Numbered from the stretch's first letter, positions 43,684 to 51,496 are shown. The stretch is 64,000 nucleotides of DNA from SHVO01 sp041919675 (GCA_041919675.1 JAYRTJ010000006.1:1-64000); one strand, 5' to 3'. Translations and numbers: made by a program. Notes: generated by a model not told the origin, from the sequence alone.

Positions 43684-45096
43684 ATGGGTAAGTTGGTTCG
43701 TATGAATAAGAGCTTCGCACTGTCGCTCGCCGTCATGCTTGCTGCCTCCCCCCTCGCAGCAGCCACAACCGTCGATGGGAAAACGGGCGGCAGTGCGAAC
43801 ACCCTCGATGAGGGCCTGCGCCTCAACACGGCGATCACCGTGCAGGGCGACGCGGTCACCCTCGGCGACGTGTTCCAAGGCTATCTCTCGCGCCCCGAGA
43901 AAGTCGTCGCCCAGGCGCCGAAGCCGGGCCAGCGCATGACCCTTTCGGCCGAATGGCTGGAAGACACCGCGCGCACCTACGGCCTCGACTGGCGTCCGGT
44001 CAACACCTTCGACCGCGCGGTTGTGTATCAGCCGGGCCGGACGGTGAACGGCGCGGACATCATGGCGCAGGTGAAAGCCGCGCTGATCGCGAACGGCATG
44101 CCGGAAAACTACGGCGTGACCAACGCGACCACGATCGCGCCCGTCACCGTGGCGATGAAAGCCTCGACCGAAGCCGACGTGCGTGAAGCGGTGTACAACG
44201 AAACCAACCGCACGTTCTCGGCCCTCGTGCAGATCCCGCGCAACGACCCGCATGCGATTTTCATCCAGCTGCGCGGCGCCGCGTTCCCGACGGTTCAGCT
44301 GCCCGTCCTGAAGGCGGCCGCCGGCAAGAACACCGCCATCACGGCGGATATGATCGACATCATCGACGTCGCCGAAGACCAGGTGCGCCCGGCGACCCTG
44401 ACCGATCCCAACCAGCTGATCGGCAAGACGCCGAAGATGTTCCTCAAAGCCGGTCAGCCGATCCGCGAGAACGACGTGACGCAGATCACCATGGTCGACG
44501 TGCCGGTGCTGGTCACCGCGGCCGACCGCGACACCCGCATCACCAAGGCCGACGTGAAGGTCGTATCGATGAACGCCGCCAGCCTGCCGGCCGACGCCGT
44601 CACCGACGCCGCCTTCCTGGTGGGCAAGACCCCGCGCCGCAACCTGGTGGCCGGAACGCCGGTCCGCCGCGCCGATGTCGCCGTCGTCAAGCAGATCGAA
44701 GTGCCGGTGCTGGCGCGCGATGTCGCCCGCGGCACCGAACTGACCGCCGACGACATTACCTTTGTCATGATGAACGAAGGCGAAGTGGTGGGCGACGTCG
44801 TGACCGACGAAGCCGGCATCGTGGGCCAGACCGCCCGCCTGATGCTGCGCGCCGGCCAGCCGCTTCGCAAATTCTCGATGACCAAACCCATTGCCGTCGA
44901 ACGCAATCAGATGGTGACCGTGATGTGGACCGTGAAGTCGATGAACCTGACCGCCCAGGCCAAGACGATGGAGCGCGGCGCGGTGGGTGAAGTGATCCGC
45001 GTGACCAACACCAAGAGCAACCAGACCGTTCTTGCGGAAATCATCGACAGCCGCACGGTGCGCGTCGCCGCGCCCGACCAGACGTCCTCGCGCTAA
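43684..45096 (+). CDS. flgA: flagellar P-ring chaperone FlgA, extended with three SAF-like repeats
   Basis: A 470-residue periplasmic FlgA-like protein, well above the usual 220-330. A signal peptide (FALSLAVMLAASPLAAA) precedes an N-terminal region ending near residue 200. Three successive segments of about 65 residues then repeat a common pattern, each with an I/L-T-x-A/K-D-[MVI] start, a V/L-x-D-x-x-x-[LI][VI]G-[KQ]-T-[PA] middle and an [RL]-A-G-x-P-[IVL]-R end: ~205-267, ~272-336 and ~338-402. The C-terminal part (NLTAQAKTMERGAVGEVIRV and TKSNQTVLAEIIDSRTVRV) is the standard FlgA end. FlgA assists P-ring (FlgI) assembly. ATG 43702 is an alternative start. Confidence 0.92.
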   Translation: MGKLVRMNKSFALSLAVMLAASPLAAATTVDGKTGGSANTLDEGLRLNTAITVQGDAVTLGDVFQGYLSRPEKVVAQAPKPGQRMTLSAEWLEDTARTYGLDWRPVNTFDRAVVYQPGRTVNGADIMAQVKAALIANGMPENYGVTNATTIAPVTVAMKASTEADVREAVYNETNRTFSALVQIPRNDPHAIFIQLRGAAFPTVQLPVLKAAAGKNTAITADMIDIIDVAEDQVRPATLTDPNQLIGKTPKMFLKAGQPIRENDVTQITMVDVPVLVTAADRDTRITKADVKVVSMNAASLPADAVTDAAFLVGKTPRRNLVAGTPVRRADVAVVKQIEVPVLARDVARGTELTADDITFVMMNEGEVVGDVVTDEAGIVGQTARLMLRAGQPLRKFSMTKPIAVERNQMVTVMWTVKSMNLTAQAKTMERGAVGEVIRVTNTKSNQTVLAEIIDSRTVRVAAPDQTSSR

Positions 45097-45116
45097 TTAA
45101 GTTGAAGGAAACGGCC

Positions 45117-45845
45117 ATGACCAAGACAACCCTTTTCCGCCTCGCGGCCTGCCTGCTCACGGCAAGCATGTTATCGGCTTGCGGCACGGCCGAGCGCCTG
45201 TCGCGCATCGGCGCGAACCCGGCGATGTCTCCGGTCACGAGCCCGACCCAGCATGAAGACTACCGCCCCGTCAGCATGCCGATGCCCACCCCGCTGATCC
45301 TCGAGCCCGCCGCGAATTCGCTGTGGCGTCCGGGCGCGCGCGCCTTCTTCAAGGACCAGCGCGCCAAGCAGGTCGGCGACGTGCTGACCGTGGTGGTGAA
45401 CATCCAGAACGAACGCGCGCAGCTGCAGCAGCAGACCAGCCGCACCCGCGATAATACGGAAGGCGTCAGCACCCCGAACGTGTTCGGCATCGGCGCCCTG
45501 CAGACCGACCCGGGCTTGGATGCCACCAGCAACTCCAACTCGACGGGCACGGGTTCGATCCAGCGCTCGGAAAGCATCAACCTGCGCCTCGCCGCCACCA
45601 TTCTCCAGGTTCTGCCGAACGGCAACCTCGCCCTCGCGGGCCGTCAGGAAGTGCGCGTGAACGGCGAGCTGCGCGAACTTCTGGTGGCCGGCGTCATCCG
45701 CCCCGAAGACATCCGGTCCGACAACACCATTTCCTGGGACAAGATCGCCGAAGCCCGCGTCTCTTACGGCGGCCGCGGCATCGTCACCGACGTGCAGTCG
45801 CCGCGTTGGGGCCAGCAACTCTTCGACGTCCTGTTCCCCTATTAG
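45117..45845 (+). CDS. flgH: flagellar L-ring protein FlgH
   Basis: A 242-residue outer-membrane lipoprotein that forms the L-ring. The signal peptide ends in a lipobox (MLSACGTAERLSRIG, lipidated Cys). Conserved segments are SLWRPGARAFFKDQRAKQVG, VLTVVVNIQNERAQLQQQTS, INLRLAATILQVLPNGNLAL, GRQEVRVNGELRELLVAGVI, and RPEDIRSDNTISWDKIAEAR, with the end VQSPRWGQQLFDVLFPY. ATG 45117 follows GAAGGAAACGG and is preferred to the TTG at 45102. It is the last gene of the flgF-flgH unit and is followed by a strong terminator at 45963. Confidence 0.95.
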   Translation: MTKTTLFRLAACLLTASMLSACGTAERLSRIGANPAMSPVTSPTQHEDYRPVSMPMPTPLILEPAANSLWRPGARAFFKDQRAKQVGDVLTVVVNIQNERAQLQQQTSRTRDNTEGVSTPNVFGIGALQTDPGLDATSNSNSTGTGSIQRSESINLRLAATILQVLPNGNLALAGRQEVRVNGELRELLVAGVIRPEDIRSDNTISWDKIAEARVSYGGRGIVTDVQSPRWGQQLFDVLFPY

Positions 45846-45962
45846 TTTGCGGAAGGAAGCGCCGGCGGCTTAGCGGGAATCACCCCCCGCACGTCCGCCG
45901 GCCTTCCGGCCGCGCCTTCTGTCTCGCCGTTCATATCCATGGCCGGCGCAGAAGCAAACTCC

Positions 45963-45998
45963 GGGCTGGTGGAGATCTTCCACCAGCCCTTATTTTTT
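45963..45998 (+). terminator. rho-independent terminator after flgH
   Basis: An 11-bp perfect stem, GGGCTGGTGGA paired with TCCACCAGCCC, closes a short loop and is followed by TTATTTTTT. It lies 118 bases after the flgH stop and should end the flgF-flgG-flgA-flgH transcript. Confidence 0.85.
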
Positions 45999-46250
45999 CT
46001 GCGCGCGGACGATGAGCGCGGGAGCAGGCGCGTTTGCCGCCGGGTTTCGGGTGAAAATAACGCCGGCGCCCGTCAATTTTTTCGTTAACGAGAGATAAAC
46101 GGCGGAACCGGGGTTTATTGAAAGCGCCTCAAAACCAGCCCGGGGAATCCTTGAAGAGTCTGAGGGTTAACGGGGCGCGGTGGGGGCGGTTTCGGGGGTT
46201 TTTGCACCGGAAGTCGATGAAATTTGGCCGCGAAAAATGGCCCCGAGACC

Positions 46251-46277
46251 AATGGTTAAAACCGTTTGTTAACCATT
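46251..46277. promoter_or_regulatory. inverted TTAACCAT (CtrA-like) pair upstream of flaF
   Basis: AATGGTTAA and TTAACCATT form perfect 9-bp inverted arms around a 9-base centre. TTAACCAT is the short CtrA-binding 8-mer described in Caulobacter, here present on both strands, 89-115 bases before the flaF start. Control of flaF by a CtrA-type regulator is inferred. Confidence 0.45.
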
Positions 46278-46365
46278 CGGGCCCATATCTCGTGAGCGTA
46301 GAAAGTAGCGTGTTTCCACTCGATGCCTCGACACCACGGTATGACTTAGCAAAGGGGATAAACGG

Positions 46366-46719
46366 ATGAACATGATGAGCACCGCCACGGCGAACCTCAC
46401 CGTATTTGAGGAAGACGCCCTCGCTTTGACCCAGGCTGCGCTGGAAATCAGCCGCGCCTATGAATCCAAGGACGAACGCCGCCTCGCCGCCGCGCTCGAC
46501 CGCAATCTGAAACTGTGGGTCGGTATCCGCACCCTGGTTTCCTCGGCGGAAAATCCGCTGCCCATGCAGATCAAGGACAACCTGATCCGCCTCTCCAGCT
46601 TCGTTGCCCAGAAGACCTTCGAAATGCAGAACGGTGCGAACGCGAAGACCATCGAGTCGCTCGCGAACACCAACCTGCAGATCTCCGAAGGTCTGCTGGA
46701 CAAGCGCAGCGCTCACTAA
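46366..46719 (+). CDS. flaF: flagellar biosynthesis regulator FlaF
   Basis: A 117-residue small helical protein of the FlaF family, which promotes flagellin production and secretion in alphaproteobacteria. The pattern ALTQAALEISRAYESKDERR, then LAAALDRNLKLWVGIRTLVS and LPMQIKDNLIRLSSFVAQKT, agrees with the family core (helix, L-x-x-N-x-x-L-W motif, then LP-x-x-x-x-x-x-L-I-x-L-S). Members are usually next to flagellin and flbT genes, neither of which is present here. Start M1 is preceded by GGGGATAAACGG. Transcription likely ends in the hairpin array that starts 28 bases later. Confidence 0.75.
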   Translation: MNMMSTATANLTVFEEDALALTQAALEISRAYESKDERRLAAALDRNLKLWVGIRTLVSSAENPLPMQIKDNLIRLSSFVAQKTFEMQNGANAKTIESLANTNLQISEGLLDKRSAH

Positions 46720-46747
46720 GCGCCCGCTTCTTAGCAGTCATACCGCT

Positions 46748-47123
46748 GGCGAAACGCCGCTCCGAAAGGGGCGGCGTTTTTGCATTCGATGCGATTCTTT
46801 ATCCCGCGCGCGAGGCGCGCGGGTGGCCGCTGGCGAAACGCCGCTCCGAAAGGGGCGGCGTTTTTGCATTCGATGCGATTCTTTATCCCGCGCGCGAGGC
46901 GCGCGGGTGGCCGCTGGCGAAACGCCGCTCCGAAAGGGGCGGCGTTTTTGCGTTCGCTGCGATTCTTTATCCCGCGCGCGAGGCGCGCGGGTGGCCGCTG
47001 GCGAAACGCCGATCCGAAAGGAGCGGCGTTTTTGCGTTCGCTGCGATTCTTTATCCCGCGCGCGAGGCGCGCGGGTGGCCGCTGGCGAAACGCCGCTCCG
47101 AAAGGGGCGGCGTTTTTGCGTTC
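46748..47123 (+). repeat. 84-bp tandem repeat array of terminator hairpins (4 full copies plus a partial fifth)
   Basis: Units start at 46748, 46832, 46916, 47000 and 47084, an exact 84-base period. Each unit contains GCGAAACGCCGCTCC-GAAA-GGGGCGGCGTTTTTG, written here as an 11-bp stem capped by a GAAA tetraloop and followed by a T run, which is a canonical rho-independent terminator. Four units also contain a second GC-rich palindrome (CCCGCGCGCGAGGCGCGCGG plus G). Copies are nearly identical; copy 4 (47000) changes both stem sides at adjacent positions, one change restoring a G:U to an A:U pair. As 84 is divisible by three, the reading frames stay open and give spurious ORFs. The array separates flaF from the thioesterase gene, whose ATG is 18 bases beyond it. 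Confidence 0.92.
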
Positions 47124-47140
47124 ATGCTATACACCGTTCC

Positions 47141-47593
47141 ATGACCTTCACACCCGCCGATCCGGATTACCGCGCGCGTTTCGCGCAGAGCTTCGCCCGC
47201 CAGACGGCGATGCAGACTCTCGGCATCACGGCCGCGGAGATCGCGCCCGGCAAGATCACGCTTGTCATGCCGTTCTCGGAGCGTCTCAGCCAGCAGCACG
47301 GCTTCATCCATGCGGGCGTGATCACCACGGGCCTGGACAGCGCCTGCGGTTACGCGGCCATGTCGCTGATGCCGGCGGACGCGGCGGTGCTGAGCGTGGA
47401 GTTCAAAGTCAATCTGCTGGCCCCGGCGCACGGCGATTCGTTTGTGTTCAGAGGCGAGGTGCTTAAACCGGGGCGCACGATCACGGTTTGCGAAGGCAAG
47501 GCTTATGCAATTACAAACGGCCGGGAAAAGCTGATCGCCGCCATGACGGCCACGATGATGGCCATCGTGGGCCGCGAGAGCATACAGGGGTAA
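47141..47593 (+). CDS. PaaI family thioesterase (hotdog fold)
   Basis: A 150-residue hotdog-fold thioesterase of the PaaI/YigI type, expected to hydrolyse acyl-CoA. The signature QQHGFIHAGVITTGLDSACG supplies the HGG-like catalytic loop (HGFIHAG) and the following Asp, and VEFKVNLLAPAHGDSFVFRG is the core beta-hairpin. The ATG at 47141 begins just after the hairpin array; longer readings run through the array and are artefacts. No Shine-Dalgarno is obvious within 12 bases, and the ORF's promoter must lie in or just after the array. It ends 65 bases before the convergent rhodanese gene. Confidence 0.9.
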   Translation: MTFTPADPDYRARFAQSFARQTAMQTLGITAAEIAPGKITLVMPFSERLSQQHGFIHAGVITTGLDSACGYAAMSLMPADAAVLSVEFKVNLLAPAHGDSFVFRGEVLKPGRTITVCEGKAYAITNGREKLIAAMTATMMAIVGRESIQG

Positions 47594-47657
47594 GCCCCAG
47601 CCTCACAAAAAAGCCGCCTCCTCTCGCCATGAGGACAGGGCTGGATAGGGACTGCGT

Positions 47658-48539
47658 CTACTTCTCGACCGCCAGATCGCGCTTCGACCAATCTTCGAAC
47701 GAACCGTCGTAGAGCACGGCGTCGTACCCCAGCGTACGCGCGGCGAAGACGATGCCGGACGCCTGCTGGCCGATGTGGCAATAGACGATCAGCTTATCGC
47801 CTTTCTTGACGCCGGCTTTCTCGAAAGCGGCCTGAAGCGCGGCGGCGGACGAGATCTTCGACGTCTCGTCGGTGAGCGCGGTGATGGGCACGTTCTTCGC
47901 GCCGGCAATATGACCTGTCTTGTGCGGGGCTTCCTTCGAGCCGCCGGTTTGCGTGCCGTCGTAGAACGCCGGAATGCGCGCGTCGATGACGGCGTAACCC
48001 GGCGCCTTCACGTGATCCTGCACAAACTTCGCATCGACGACGGCGTCCTTTTTCATCTTCAGCGGCGAGAGCGAGCCGATGTGATCGGCCGGCGTTTCGG
48101 CGGTCAGCGGGCGGCCTTCGCGCTCCCAAGCGGCCATGCCGCCGTCCAGCAACGATGTCTGCGCGCCGAGGCCGGCGGCGTCGAGGGTGAAGACGACGCG
48201 GGTGGCCTGCTGCGGCGCTTCGGCATAGTAGACGATGATTCGCGAGCGGTCGCCGATGCCGAAGCCGGCGAGCCGCAGGCGCAACGCCTGCTCGGACAGC
48301 ATTTCGAGCGTGCCGGCGTCGGACGACATCGAGATGTCGGCGAGCCGCACCAGGCGCGCGCCCGGAATGTGCCGCGCGTAGCTGTCGGGCGAACCCACAT
48401 GCAGGATGACGAGATTGGGGTTGTCCGCCTGTTCGGCGAGCCAGGCGGTGGAGACCAGCATGGCGTCACGCGGCGCCGGCGCCGCGGCGGCGGTGAGCAC
48501 AAGGAGCGCAAGCGCGGCGACGGCGGCGCGGAGTGTCAT
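47658..48539 (-). CDS. exported sulfurtransferase (two rhodanese domains)
   Basis: A 293-residue periplasmic protein with a signal peptide (AAVAALALLVLTAAAAPA) and two rhodanese domains. The N-terminal domain (LVILHVGSPDSYARHIPGAR through TSLLDGGMAAWEREGRPLTA) lacks a catalytic Cys. The C-terminal domain (VIDARIPAFYDGTQTGGSKE, then GHIAGAKNVPI and VYCHIGQQASGIVFAARTLG) has the catalytic Cys in the loop CHIGQQAS. This domain pattern is that of 3-mercaptopyruvate or thiosulfate sulfurtransferases, but the loop is not the CGSGVTA of the former. The substrate in the periplasm is unknown. Confidence 0.9.
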   Translation of the reverse strand: MTLRAAVAALALLVLTAAAAPAPRDAMLVSTAWLAEQADNPNLVILHVGSPDSYARHIPGARLVRLADISMSSDAGTLEMLSEQALRLRLAGFGIGDRSRIIVYYAEAPQQATRVVFTLDAAGLGAQTSLLDGGMAAWEREGRPLTAETPADHIGSLSPLKMKKDAVVDAKFVQDHVKAPGYAVIDARIPAFYDGTQTGGSKEAPHKTGHIAGAKNVPITALTDETSKISSAAALQAAFEKAGVKKGDKLIVYCHIGQQASGIVFAARTLGYDAVLYDGSFEDWSKRDLAVEK

Positions 48540-48684
48540 AAGAGGTCCCTCCCCGGGAAAGATGTGGCGGCTACCCTAGCCCGGGATTTGTAACCGGGAA
48601 AGCGCGCGACATGCGCGACAACGCGCCAAACCGGTAAAATGCGCGTGGCATCAATGATGTGCACGGCGATGTTGCGCGCGACAT

Positions 48685-50046
48685 TCACGCGACATCACGC
48701 GACATTGTGGCGGCGTCTTGTGATGAGGCGGCGGCGACCTCCCATTTCTTGGGGCCGTCGACGCCGGAACGCTTGGCGCGGACCGCCCCGTGGCGTTGAA
48801 GCTGGGCCATGAGAAGGCGCGCGGTTTGGGCATTGCGGACCGAGGGCGGGCCGGCGCGGTAGATATCGCGCAGCTCGACCACCTGCCCGGCGCGGGTGCG
48901 CTGGAGCCATGCGAGCAGGAGATCGGCTTCTTCCAGTTCGCGTGTGACGGCCGTAAAGTCGGCAATATGCAGGGCTTCGGCCGCGTAGTAACGCGCGAGC
49001 GTCATGCCGGCGGTCATATGCGACGCACTCAGCTCGCTCAGGCCGGGATCTTCAAAAAACGCGGTCACAGCGGCGAGTCGCGCCGCATGTTCGGGCAAGC
49101 CGCCCGCGAGCGCACGCACGCTCGACAACCGCGCGCCATCGGCCATTTCAGCTTCGATCTCCCGCGCGAAGGCGAACCAAGCCTGAGCGGCGTCACGCGA
49201 CAACGCCAGCACACGGCGGGTGTTCGGCTCCTCGCGCATGACATGTTCGACCAGACGCTGCGCATAAGCGGTGAGCGCGGGGTCAGGCGTTTCATGGCCT
49301 CCCTCGTCCGCCGCCCAAGTCCGCGCACCAATAAGCGAGGCGGGATAAACCGCGAGCAGACGCCCGAACAGATCATGGCGCGCGAGGCCGGGATCGGCCA
49401 GAAAAGCCCGCGCATCCCTGGGCGTCGCGACGACATGGGCGGAAAGACGGGCGTCTGCGTTCGCGCCATTCCACAAGGCGCACAAGCCGAGCGCATCCAG
49501 ACGCTTGCGCTCCGGCCCATGACCGACAAGCGCGGTGCAATCCTCCGCCACAAGCAAGGCGCGCGGCGACATATCCACCCAGGCGAAGCTTCTGGCCACG
49601 GCGCCTTCGCGCAGGAAGTGGGGTTTCAGCCGCGGCAGGCTGCGCCCCTCCTTCTCCATGGCCGCGCGGTAGAGATCGTAAACGGGGTCTGTGACCGTGC
49701 GCGCTTCGAGGGCGCGCAGCGGCGCCAACGAAAGAGCTGTGGCCGCGCCGGCATGCTCGCCGCTTTCGGCGATGGTGAGGAAGAACGCCGAGACCGGGCG
49801 GATTTCGCCGGTGGGCAGGCGGAGATCGATGTGGCGCTGCGCGATGAGCGCGGCGACGGAGAGGACCGCGTGGGCGGCGAGCGCGGACGGGGTTTGGGTG
49901 CGGACGGCGATGGCGGAGGCCGCGGCGGTGAGGGTGGGGCCGAGGGACACGAGCGGGAAGTCGCAAGCGAGGGAACGCGGATGGAACAGAGAGGCCGCCC
50001 GCGCTTGCGATGATGAAGGTTCAGCGATGGGTTCCAGTTGCGCCAT
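48685..50046 (-). CDS. DUF3987-like protein with degenerate P-loop
   Basis: A 453-residue protein resembling the DUF3987 family, helicase/primase-associated proteins found on mobile elements and in some chromosomes. The N-terminal segment DFPLVSLGPTLTAAASAIAV and the RHIDLRLPTGEIRPVSAFFL part are typical. Relatives have an S-G-E-R-K-S-like nucleotide loop at the position of TIAESGEHAGAATALSLAPL; here the Lys is absent, so ATP binding is doubtful. The end contains a winged-helix-like region (DIYRAGPPSVRNAQTARLLM). ATG 50046 is chosen for AAGGTGA at good spacing. A LexA-type site lies in the divergent region with the 88-residue gene. No integrase, relaxase or partition gene is near. Confidence 0.75.
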   Translation of the reverse strand: MAQLEPIAEPSSSQARAASLFHPRSLACDFPLVSLGPTLTAAASAIAVRTQTPSALAAHAVLSVAALIAQRHIDLRLPTGEIRPVSAFFLTIAESGEHAGAATALSLAPLRALEARTVTDPVYDLYRAAMEKEGRSLPRLKPHFLREGAVARSFAWVDMSPRALLVAEDCTALVGHGPERKRLDALGLCALWNGANADARLSAHVVATPRDARAFLADPGLARHDLFGRLLAVYPASLIGARTWAADEGGHETPDPALTAYAQRLVEHVMREEPNTRRVLALSRDAAQAWFAFAREIEAEMADGARLSSVRALAGGLPEHAARLAAVTAFFEDPGLSELSASHMTAGMTLARYYAAEALHIADFTAVTRELEEADLLLAWLQRTRAGQVVELRDIYRAGPPSVRNAQTARLLMAQLQRHGAVRAKRSGVDGPKKWEVAAASSQDAATMSRDVA

Positions 50047-50140
50047 GGGGTCACCTTGTAGTTGTTTCAGGGAAAAATAAACATACCAGGGACTTTTTGT
50101 CAATAAAATAGTGAGTCCACGGCTGGGCCCGGATTATAAT

Positions 50141-50155
50141 GTTCTTGTTTTGTTC
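50141..50155. promoter_or_regulatory. LexA-type SOS box
   Basis: GTTC-TTGTTTT-GTTC fits the alphaproteobacterial LexA direct-repeat operator GTTC-N7-GTTC exactly. It lies 95 bases upstream of the DUF3987-like gene start and 58 bases upstream of the divergent 88-residue gene. Two further GTTC copies follow within 30 bases, which may be chance. Confidence 0.6.
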
Positions 50156-50213
50156 TAAATATCGGCATAAGTTCCTGTTCCCTCACAAAATGGGGCTGAT
50201 GCAGGAGGCGAAG

Positions 50214-50480
50214 ATGGCGTCTTACGTTGGAAGCGCGGGAGACTGGGTCCGTCAGGTCGTGGAACGCTCGCAGGCGCAGCCGATGAGCACGGAGGAGGTC
50301 TGGAAAAGCCTCGAGCGCTATGTGGGCGCCGGCGACAAGGCGCTGATCCGCCTTCAGGCCGTTTTGGAATATATCGACGCGGAGCTGGTGGACCGGCGCG
50401 GCGGCGTGGTGATGCGCGATCTGTGGAACACGGTGGCGGATTATCAGGAACGCGTGCAGGAAGCCGCCGCCGCGGCCTAA
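50214..50480 (+). CDS. hypothetical protein, 88 aa
   Basis: No family recognised. It is a mostly helical, acidic protein (WVRQVVERSQAQPMSTEEVW, then LERYVGAGDKALIRLQAVLE, ending in an Ala run) without signal peptide or membrane segment. The ATG at 50214 has a strong AGGAGG at six-base spacing, which fixes the start against longer readings from 50139. It is divergent from the DUF3987-like gene across a LexA-type box, so DNA-damage control of one or both genes is possible. Confidence 0.7.
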   Translation: MASYVGSAGDWVRQVVERSQAQPMSTEEVWKSLERYVGAGDKALIRLQAVLEYIDAELVDRRGGVVMRDLWNTVADYQERVQEAAAAA

Positions 50481-50501
50481 GGGGACGGCGCATAACGACT
50501 T

Positions 50502-50558
50502 CTAAAACAACAAACGACCCCTAAAACATCAAACGACCCCTAAAACATCAAACGACCC
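50502..50558. repeat. 19-bp tandem repeat, three copies
   Basis: CTAAAACATCAAACGACCC is repeated head to tail at 50521 and 50540, with a one-base variant at 50502. The last unit runs into the CGACCCCTCCCTCGCCC edge of the palindromic repeat, suggesting that the tandem units grew from the element's border. Confidence 0.8.
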
Positions 50559-50721
50559 CTCCCTCGCCCTCCCCTTTCAGGGGAGGGAAAAATTAAACGG
50601 AGCCGCCCTCGCTTGATCCTTTTTTTCCCTCGCCCTCCCCTTTCAGGGGAGGGAAAAATTAAACGGGGCCGCTGTCGCTTGATCCTTTTTTTCTCTCCTC
50701 TTTCAGGGGAGGAGAAAAATT
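50553..50721. repeat. dispersed intergenic palindromic repeat cluster, copy set B
   Basis: Two consecutive units (cores CCCTCCCCTTTCAGGGGAGG at about 50567 and 50634), each followed by GAAAAATTAAACGG and CTTGATCCTTTTTT, plus a third truncated core near 50696. The same sequence occurs at 32981-33130, over 17 kb away, so this is a multi-copy genomic element and not a local hairpin. Unit length is about 67 bases. Confidence 0.78.
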
Positions 50722-50909
50722 GAATGGAGCGCCGAAGTAGCGGACGGCAACCGGGGCGAAATCATGAAGCCGATGCACGCGCGCAACACGTTCAAAGGGG
50801 GCGCTTTTCCGGAACAATGAAACGAGTCGGCTTATTTTACGTGTGCGTGCGACACGACGAGCCGCGGATCAAGCGGCCGCCATTTGGAAGAAACAGGAAA
50901 GGGTATGTC

Positions 50910-51476
50910 ATGCGTAACGCAGCTTTGATGACCGTCGGTCTCGTGACCGCGCTGGGCGCGGCGTTCGCCATGCCGGCGCTGTCGGACGGCCCGGCCAGCA
51001 GTTCGGCCTACAATCTGCATGACGACGATCATGCCGAATATGTGCAACGACAGACCGATGCCTACGCCACGGCCCAAAATACAGTCATGACCGCCGCGGA
51101 GGAAAGCATCGACGTGCAGGCGCGCCGCCTGCCGAACGGCGCTCCGGTCGCGGTGCGCGGCATGGTCACCACGGTTTCCGGGAAATCGATGGTGATTGAA
51201 CGCGCCGGCACGCGCATCCACGCCCGCCTGCCGGGCCTGGTGAGCGACGAGATCCAGCGCGGTGACGATGTGACCGTCTTCGGCCGCGTCTCTACCCGCG
51301 GGGACGACCTCGCCGTGCGGTCGGAAGCCGTGCTGCTGATGACCGGCATGGACCGCGGCCACTTGTTCCTGTCGCCGTCCAAGCTGGACTCGGTGAACAA
51401 ACTGAACGCCTCGGTCAGCCGCGGGCAGGCCCGCAACGCCCTTGATTACTATCGGTACAACTTCACGCCGCTCTAA
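50910..51476 (+). CDS. exported OB-fold-like protein
   Basis: A 188-residue secreted protein. The signal peptide is MTVGLVTALGAAFAMPALS. The central region (VAVRGMVTTVSGKSMVIERA, then THARLPG-like strand and GDDVTVFGRVSTRGDDLAVR) has the strand order of small periplasmic OB-fold proteins of the YgiW/BOF type. The tail SVSRGQARNALDYYRYNFTP is helical. Its role is unknown; such proteins are usually stress-linked. ATG 50910 has AGGAAAGGG upstream. A strong terminator follows at 51497. Confidence 0.75.
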   Translation: MRNAALMTVGLVTALGAAFAMPALSDGPASSSAYNLHDDDHAEYVQRQTDAYATAQNTVMTAAEESIDVQARRLPNGAPVAVRGMVTTVSGKSMVIERAGTRIHARLPGLVSDEIQRGDDVTVFGRVSTRGDDLAVRSEAVLLMTGMDRGHLFLSPSKLDSVNKLNASVSRGQARNALDYYRYNFTPL

Positions 51477-51496
51477 GGAGGGTGAAGTTGACGAAG

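Larger units (their letters stand above)
45846..46365. other. flgH-flaF intergenic region
   Basis: No gene is supported in these 520 bases. It contains the flgH terminator (45963-45998), a TTAAC-rich stretch with GTTAACG at 46083 and GGTTAACGG at 46163, and the inverted CtrA-like pair at 46251-46277, which probably belongs to the flaF promoter. Confidence 0.65.
50481..50909. other. repeat-rich intergenic region
   Basis: No gene is supported in these 429 bases. It holds three 19-bp tandem copies (50502-50558), then the dispersed palindromic repeat in more than two copies (50553-50721). The last ~190 bases carry the promoter and leader of the OB-fold protein gene; an open reading frame runs through it from 50724, but its composition is not gene-like. 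Confidence 0.6.

Noticed and set aside
46748..47123. CRISPR array
   Set aside because: The units are identical along their whole length, with no variable spacers and no cas genes nearby.
46515..47144. Repetitive protein encoded through the 84-bp array
   Set aside because: The 84-base unit is 28 codons long, so all frames stay open. The sequence is explained by terminator hairpins, and no start with a ribosome binding site or non-repeat domain supports a protein.
48685..50046. Integrated plasmid or prophage around the DUF3987-like gene
   Set aside because: No integrase, relaxase, capsid, partition or toxin-antitoxin gene is nearby, and flanking genes look chromosomal. Left as a possible remnant only.
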